Shown: piece by piece, positions 6,840 to 10,318 of the stretch | Position numbering within the stretch: the first letter of the stretch is position 1 | Layout of the letters: every line of letters starts with the position of its first letter | Assembly: GCA_030646595.1 (NCBI GenBank) | Contig: JAUSKS010000068.1 | Coordinates: forward strand, 1-10,318 | Source of the DNA: Gallionellaceae bacterium | GTDB taxonomy: Bacteria; Pseudomonadota; Gammaproteobacteria; Burkholderiales; Gallionellaceae | Length of the DNA: 10,318 nucleotides | Direction: 5' to 3' | The notes under the pieces: model-generated | Told to the model about the DNA's origin: nothing | The model's database searches: none | The model's input: only the letters and a program-made list of their open reading frames with translations | Translations under genes and position numbers: made by a program

Positions 6840-6893
6840 CTCGCTTTAGCTGCATTTATTATGCGCCCGCAAGCTGTTCCTCAAATCGGCGCA
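6840..6893 (-). ncRNA. SAM-II riboswitch (metA-type motif) upstream of metZ
   Basis: Reading the minus strand, the segment has the parts of the SAM-II aptamer in order. These are a P1 5' strand TGCGCC (6893-6888), the conserved GATTTGA, a loop with GCTTGC, the P1 3' strand GGCGCA (6867-6862), then AATAAATGCAGCTAAAG. The GATTT, CTTGC, ATAAAT and GCTAAA elements are those of the known 52-nt H-type pseudoknot that binds S-adenosylmethionine. The loop AGC-T-TGC (6875-6869) can pair with the tail GCAGCT (6853-6848) with one bulged U, giving the pseudoknot. Its position before metZ, a methionine gene, fits the known regulon. SAM-II is best known from alphaproteobacteria. Recognition is by eye, without a covariance-model search. 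Confidence 0.88.
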
Positions 6894-6898
6894 AGCAG

Positions 6899-6927
6899 AA
6901 ATTAACACCGGCCATAAGGCTTGTCAA
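6899..6927 (-). promoter_or_regulatory. promoter of the riboswitch-metZ-pncC unit
   Basis: A perfect -35 hexamer TTGACA (6927-6922) is followed after 17 nt by TAATTT (6904-6899), preceded by TGT as an extended -10 element. The predicted start near 6892 coincides with the 5' base of riboswitch stem P1, so the aptamer would be at the very 5' end of the mRNA. The -10 matches consensus only partly; the extended TG and perfect -35 compensate. Confidence 0.72.
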
Positions 6928-6953
6928 ACTAAAACTAAAAATAAAAATTAATC

Positions 6954-7958
6954 TCAGCGACTATTGGCCATATTAACAATAGCTGCGCCCAAGTTCTGAT
7001 TCAGGATAATACCTGCCTGATCCATCGCACGCTTAATGGCAGTCTCCCGATCCGGCGCATTGCTTTTTATGGGCCAGTGCTGGGTGCCGCGTATTCGTCC
7101 GCTGGCTGCTTCAGACAAGGTTATTTCCAGGTCGCCACGTTGCCAGTACCAGCCTTCTTTAAGCCCCAGGTCAGTTAAATTCATGCGCGCCTGCAATAAG
7201 TATTCCGCATTTTGTCCGGGCGTTATCATGAATCCGGCTTGAGCCAATGCCCCGGCCACAGCCTCGGCCAAGCCAGGCGGGGCATCTGCTGATACTTGCG
7301 GCACCAGACGCACACGCTTTATTAATTCATCCCGATCTGCTTTCAGCACTGCGCTATTCCAGGGCGAGACTACACCTTGTCCGGTGGCATCCACTATTTG
7401 CAAGGATTGTTGCAAACCTGCACGCTCTTGCTGTGATTCCAGCGCGCGGGTGGCGGTGGCAATCTGCAAAAATAAATCGCTGCTCAAGCGCGACTGCTCT
7501 ATATAATTTTTTGTTGCTTCATCCAGTTGGCTGATCTGCTGGCGTAGACTGGCTGCAGTCTGCAAGCGTGGCAAAATAGCCAGTGCATAATACGTATGCG
7601 TAAGCGGGTCTTGCCATAATTCAGCTATTTGGATGCCGCGAATAATCTGCTCGGTGCGTGTGCTGATGTGGCGCGAAGAAGCGGTTTCATATTGGCCCGT
7701 TGTGACACCCGCAGGCTCGTTTTTGAATTTCTGGCTATCTTCGCTTTCTGCCACCACCGCCACCTGAAAAATTTTAGACAGATCGGCGCGCGCCCTGTCC
7801 TTGGCTTCTTCCTGCGTGGCTGCCATGCCGTGTCCAATCAAATATTGGGCGCTGGAATAAGACTTGCTGTTGCCCGCTATCCAGTCAGGTTGAGGAGGAT
7901 CGCTGGCACAAGCGCCCAGCATCAAGGCAACAAAAAAAACCGCTATCGGAAATTTCAT
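6954..7958 (-). CDS. LPP20-family lipoprotein
   Basis: This is a predicted envelope lipoprotein of 334 residues. The signal peptide MKFPIAVFFVALMLGAC ends in a lipobox with Cys17 (LGAC). Asp follows Cys at +3, not +2, so there is no inner-membrane retention signal by the E. coli rule and outer-membrane sorting is likely. Residues about 24-130 match the LPP20 pattern: PDWIAG, then YLIGHGMAATQEEAKDRARADLSK-like residues, with ALAILPR closing the domain. A helical stretch (about 130-190) follows. A second alpha/beta segment (about 205-325) contains AVAGALAQAGF and ATRMNL-like residues, resembling regions in outer-membrane assembly proteins. The ATG at 7958 has AAGGAG 6 nt upstream and overlaps the previous stop as ATGA, so it is coupled. 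The exact function is unknown; LPP20 relatives include Helicobacter Lpp20 and Vibrio FlgP, but nothing flagellar is visible here. Confidence 0.85.
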   Translation of the reverse strand: MKFPIAVFFVALMLGACASDPPQPDWIAGNSKSYSSAQYLIGHGMAATQEEAKDRARADLSKIFQVAVVAESEDSQKFKNEPAGVTTGQYETASSRHISTRTEQIIRGIQIAELWQDPLTHTYYALAILPRLQTAASLRQQISQLDEATKNYIEQSRLSSDLFLQIATATRALESQQERAGLQQSLQIVDATGQGVVSPWNSAVLKADRDELIKRVRLVPQVSADAPPGLAEAVAGALAQAGFMITPGQNAEYLLQARMNLTDLGLKEGWYWQRGDLEITLSEAASGRIRGTQHWPIKSNAPDRETAIKRAMDQAGIILNQNLGAAIVNMANSR

Positions 7959-9307
7959 TTTGCTCTCCTTCTGCCAGCAGGCTGGGCTGGTATCCAATGC
8001 TGCGTCAAATAAGTTTTATGTGCCTGGGTAATGGTCACGCCAGGATATTCCTTGCTGCTCACCACCTGCCCGTCCTTATCCCGCAATTCAACGGTAACGG
8101 TATAACTGCCAGGAGGTAAAGACAAACGCGCTAATTGAATATTGGCCGGCAAGGTCAGCCAACTGCGGGTATCCGCCCGTTCGGTGGCAATGGCAGCGAC
8201 CTGCACTGCAAATGCACCGAGCAAATCCAGGGCGGCATCGTTGTCATTGCGCCGCTGCATATTTCGGGTCGCTGTCGTTTTAGCTACTGCCCGCGCCAGA
8301 GAACGCGCAGTAATCGCCGGTAAGCGTGCATCCAGGCTTTGCCGCGCGATGGCATCAATATCTTCCATCAGCTCGCTGGTGGCTTGTTTGCCGGATGCCT
8401 GCCCCCCAGACACCCTGATACGGGCCGAGGCCACGTTGTTGAAGCGCGACTCATAATAAGGCAAAGCAATGCGCGCCATGATACCGCTAACCGGATCAAA
8501 CAAGCTGATGGCTTTTTCACGCTTGATCGGGGCCAGGCCGTTATTCAAAATGAAGACCAATTCACCTTGCTGAGATGCAATTTCTTTGCCCGGCGGAGTC
8601 AAATCAAATTTTTTTTGGTATTGTGCTGCTTCATCGCTCAAGCCTTGACGTTGCGTCAGGCGCAGCAAATCATGCTTGAGCATATCGGGCAGCGCCAAGC
8701 CATAATGCTTCTGGTATTTCTGATAGGCTTCATAGGCTTTGCGGTAAGCGATCAGCGCATCGCTCCATTCACCATGCTCTTCGTAAATCAAGCCGGTAAG
8801 ATAACGCGAGAAAGCGTCTTCCGTAAATTTGCTGTCAGGAATTTTCTCACCGATCTCGCGCAGTTTGATATCCACCTGTAGCGCCTCCACCCGTGCTGCA
8901 TCTGGCTGGGCAAGCTCCAGATAATTGAGTGCCATATACAGATGCACCAGCACCTGCTCGTAATCATCTCCGGCATAACTGACAGTGGCATCGTTAACCA
9001 GAAAGGACAGGGTATTTTCACTGACGCTGGCGGCATACAGCCGCTCCATTTCCGCTTTGGCTGCTTCCAATGTTTGATTGGAGCCAGCAAAGTCATGCTG
9101 CATACGCTGCACCATACCTTTGTTCAGCAGGTACAGCACACGATCATGCTTGACTGTGGATTGTTGCTCGATATTTTGCAAAGCAACATCATACTGCTGC
9201 AAGGCGAGATTCCGTTCGATCACGCCAAAAGACGTGCTATAGCTGGCACACCCGCTTAGTGCCGCCACGCACAGCAGCACCCGGCAGCGCTCACTCCATA
9301 CAGCCAT
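7955..9307 (-). CDS. COG3014-type TPR-rich lipoprotein of unknown function
   Basis: This is a predicted lipoprotein of 450 residues. A signal peptide (VLLCVAALSGC) ends in a lipobox with Cys20. Residues about 25-240 are helical with TPR-like repeats (for example EHGEWSDALIAYRKAYEAYQKY), suggesting a protein-interaction scaffold. A middle alpha/beta part contains FILNNGLAPIKREK and SLFDPVSGIMARIALPYYE. The C-terminal part (about 395-440, PPGSYTVTVELRDKDGQVV) looks like a small beta-sandwich. It resembles the uncharacterised COG3014 family, which I recall as a neighbour of LpoB-like and LPP20 genes. The ATG at 9307, 4 nt after the upstream stop, gives the signal peptide its normal length. The frame extends to a TTG at 9337 inside the previous gene. 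No Shine-Dalgarno sequence is visible, so translation probably depends on coupling. Confidence 0.83.
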   Translation of the reverse strand: MAVWSERCRVLLCVAALSGCASYSTSFGVIERNLALQQYDVALQNIEQQSTVKHDRVLYLLNKGMVQRMQHDFAGSNQTLEAAKAEMERLYAASVSENTLSFLVNDATVSYAGDDYEQVLVHLYMALNYLELAQPDAARVEALQVDIKLREIGEKIPDSKFTEDAFSRYLTGLIYEEHGEWSDALIAYRKAYEAYQKYQKHYGLALPDMLKHDLLRLTQRQGLSDEAAQYQKKFDLTPPGKEIASQQGELVFILNNGLAPIKREKAISLFDPVSGIMARIALPYYESRFNNVASARIRVSGGQASGKQATSELMEDIDAIARQSLDARLPAITARSLARAVAKTTATRNMQRRNDNDAALDLLGAFAVQVAAIATERADTRSWLTLPANIQLARLSLPPGSYTVTVELRDKDGQVVSSKEYPGVTITQAHKTYLTQHWIPAQPAGRRRAK

Positions 9308-9311
9308 AAAA

Positions 9312-9929
9312 TCAGAAGCGCAAATTGCTGCGCTCAACCAATTTTTTGATTTTCTTCTGGCCTACCCACACTTTGCTGTTGTCTACCAGACTGATCAGCG
9401 TCAAGTCCACTTGGTAGTAGCGCAACTGGGTGCGCCCGGAAGCATCAATAATGGTATTGATCGTGCCTTGCAGCATGAAGTCCGCGCCTTTTTCCTGACC
9501 CATGGCTTTGCGTGTCGCCTCGCTGGCATTCAGATCCTGATCCTTACGCTCGCCGCGAATTTCCTGGCGTTCGGTGGAAGAAGCCACAAACTGCACCTTG
9601 CCGGAATTGATCAATGCGCGCTCGGTATCGGCCACGAAGGTATTGACGTTGATATGTTCATGACTCAGGTTGCGCACTTCCCCGACGATCACTGCGGGCT
9701 GGCGTTTTTGCAAGACCGTGTATTCAGTCAGCCACGGGCGGTTCAGCACATCCTGTATCATTTCCGCCGACACCTGCTGCGAATCGGTGTCATTCCATGC
9801 CCCGCTCAGGTCTTGTACCTCTGCTGCATCCATGCGAGTCACCTTGGTAGCGCAAGCGCCTAATGCTCCCAGCAACACGATCATGCCCAGCAGGGCAGCA
9901 TTTTTTTGCAGTGCGGTAAATAAACTCAT
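9312..9929 (-). CDS. LpoB/COG3417-type lipoprotein (putative penicillin-binding protein activator)
   Basis: In E. coli, outer-membrane LpoB reaches through the periplasm to the UB2H domain of PBP1B and activates peptidoglycan synthesis. The 205-residue protein here has a signal peptide with lipobox LGAC and Cys26. The family core begins almost at once: VQDLSGAWNDTDSQQVSAEM, RPWL, PAVIVGEVRNLSHEHIN, then TERALINSGKVQFVAS and EKGADFMLQGTI, ending with KVWVGQKKIKK. The ATG at 9929 overlaps the upstream stop (TAATG) and has AAGGAG 8 nt upstream. Unlike E. coli LpoB (213 residues, with a long disordered linker), only about ten residues separate Cys26 from the folded core, so reaching PBP1B in the same way is doubtful. 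I therefore withhold the lpoB symbol. Its role is inferred from family and neighbours. Confidence 0.88.
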   Translation of the reverse strand: MSLFTALQKNAALLGMIVLLGALGACATKVTRMDAAEVQDLSGAWNDTDSQQVSAEMIQDVLNRPWLTEYTVLQKRQPAVIVGEVRNLSHEHINVNTFVADTERALINSGKVQFVASSTERQEIRGERKDQDLNASEATRKAMGQEKGADFMLQGTINTIIDASGRTQLRYYQVDLTLISLVDNSKVWVGQKKIKKLVERSNLRF

Positions 9930-10318
9930 TATTTTTTCTCCTTGGCGACACGGTCAAAAATATTATCAGCGCGGCTATCGATATAACGCTTCAAATCCTC
10001 ATTCATATCATTCACCCCGGCCAGCGTACTTTTTACATGATTCATGTCCAGCTCGGCGATAGAATAAATAATATCGCTCTTGGGGTCGCGCCAGTTGCCG
10101 ATAATACGGGCACCAGCCAGATTGACCTTGCTCAGGTTTTTGATCTGGCGGGTAACCGCTTCTTCCGTGGTATGCGACTCTCCTGCTTTGGCCGCCGACA
10201 TATAATCATTGGAAACCACATCCAGGTAAGAAGAAAGGATGCGCGCCACCTCGGCCCGCGCCCGGTCGTCGGCAACCGAGGTTTGCAGCGCCATATCGCC
10301 CCTGGCAGAAGCCGACCC
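9929..10318 (-). CDS. LPP20-like protein, C-terminal part (5' end outside window)
   Basis: The frame is open from the window edge and ends with TAA at 9931-9929; 129 residues are visible and the N-terminus, including any signal peptide, is missing. An internal ATG at 10294 is not a likely start, because the residues before it (GSASARGD) belong to the fold and no ribosome binding site precedes it. The visible part, with GSA, then LQTSVADDRARAEVARILSS-like residues and TRQIKNLSKVNLAGARIIGNW, and YSIAELDM closing the strand, has the helix-then-strand pattern of LPP20-type domains. It shares this with the gene at 6954-7958, so the operon has LPP20-type proteins at both ends of the visible part. 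It overlaps the LpoB-like gene by one base (TAATG). Confidence 0.75.
   Translation of the reverse strand, partial: GSASARGDMALQTSVADDRARAEVARILSSYLDVVSNDYMSAAKAGESHTTEEAVTRQIKNLSKVNLAGARIIGNWRDPKSDIIYSIAELDMNHVKSTLAGVNDMNEDLKRYIDSRADNIFDRVAKEKK

Noticed and set aside
6928-6953. T-rich stretch after the lipoprotein operon as a terminator
   Set aside because: The Ts are broken by other bases and no GC-rich hairpin precedes them, so an intrinsic terminator is not supported.
7959-7997. Upstream start for the LPP20-family lipoprotein
   Set aside because: It would put 13 unrelated residues before a standard signal peptide; the ATG at 7958 has a strong RBS.
9308-9337. TTG start for the COG3014-type gene
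   Set aside because: It would overlap the previous gene and lengthen the signal peptide N-region; the ATG at 9307 gives a normal lipoprotein signal.

Overview
All genes in this window lie on the minus strand, so transcription runs from high to low coordinates. No RNA gene, CRISPR array, transposase or phage gene is visible. The protein sequences and the rpsB-tsf-pyrH order look like a betaproteobacterium (Nitrosomonadales-like at a guess). This rests on recognising protein families, not on a search.

In transcription order there are three blocks. (1) 10318-6954 is a tightly overlapping lipoprotein operon. It holds the 3' end of an LPP20-like protein, an LpoB/COG3417-type lipoprotein, a TPR-rich COG3014-type lipoprotein, and a second LPP20-type lipoprotein. 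Junctions are TAATG, a 4-nt gap and ATGA, so translation is probably coupled. Three of the four proteins have a visible lipobox (the fourth lacks its N-terminus), which suggests an envelope assembly, perhaps linked to peptidoglycan synthesis. (2) 6927-5128 is a metabolic unit. A promoter leads directly into a SAM-II-type riboswitch with a terminator as expression platform, then metZ (O-succinylhomoserine sulfhydrylase) and, through a TAATG junction, pncC (CinA C-terminal amidase). An AsmA-family protein (5049-3055) follows after 78 nt, then hslR (Hsp15). (3) 2561-1 is the translation-factor cluster. It has a good sigma70-type promoter, an approximately 100-nt leader, rpsB (S2), an intergenic intrinsic terminator, tsf (EF-Ts), a 340-nt gap holding a palindromic repeat and a doubtful small ORF, and the 5' part of pyrH (UMP kinase), cut by the window edge.

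The main points of interest are: the SAM-II riboswitch, whose aptamer loop is perfectly complementary over 8 nt to the terminator loop; the lipoprotein cluster with an LpoB-like protein that lacks the long linker of E. coli LpoB; the terminator separating rpsB from tsf; and the repeat-bearing tsf-pyrH gap. No wholly new system can be demonstrated. The lipoprotein operon is the best candidate for uncharacterised biology.
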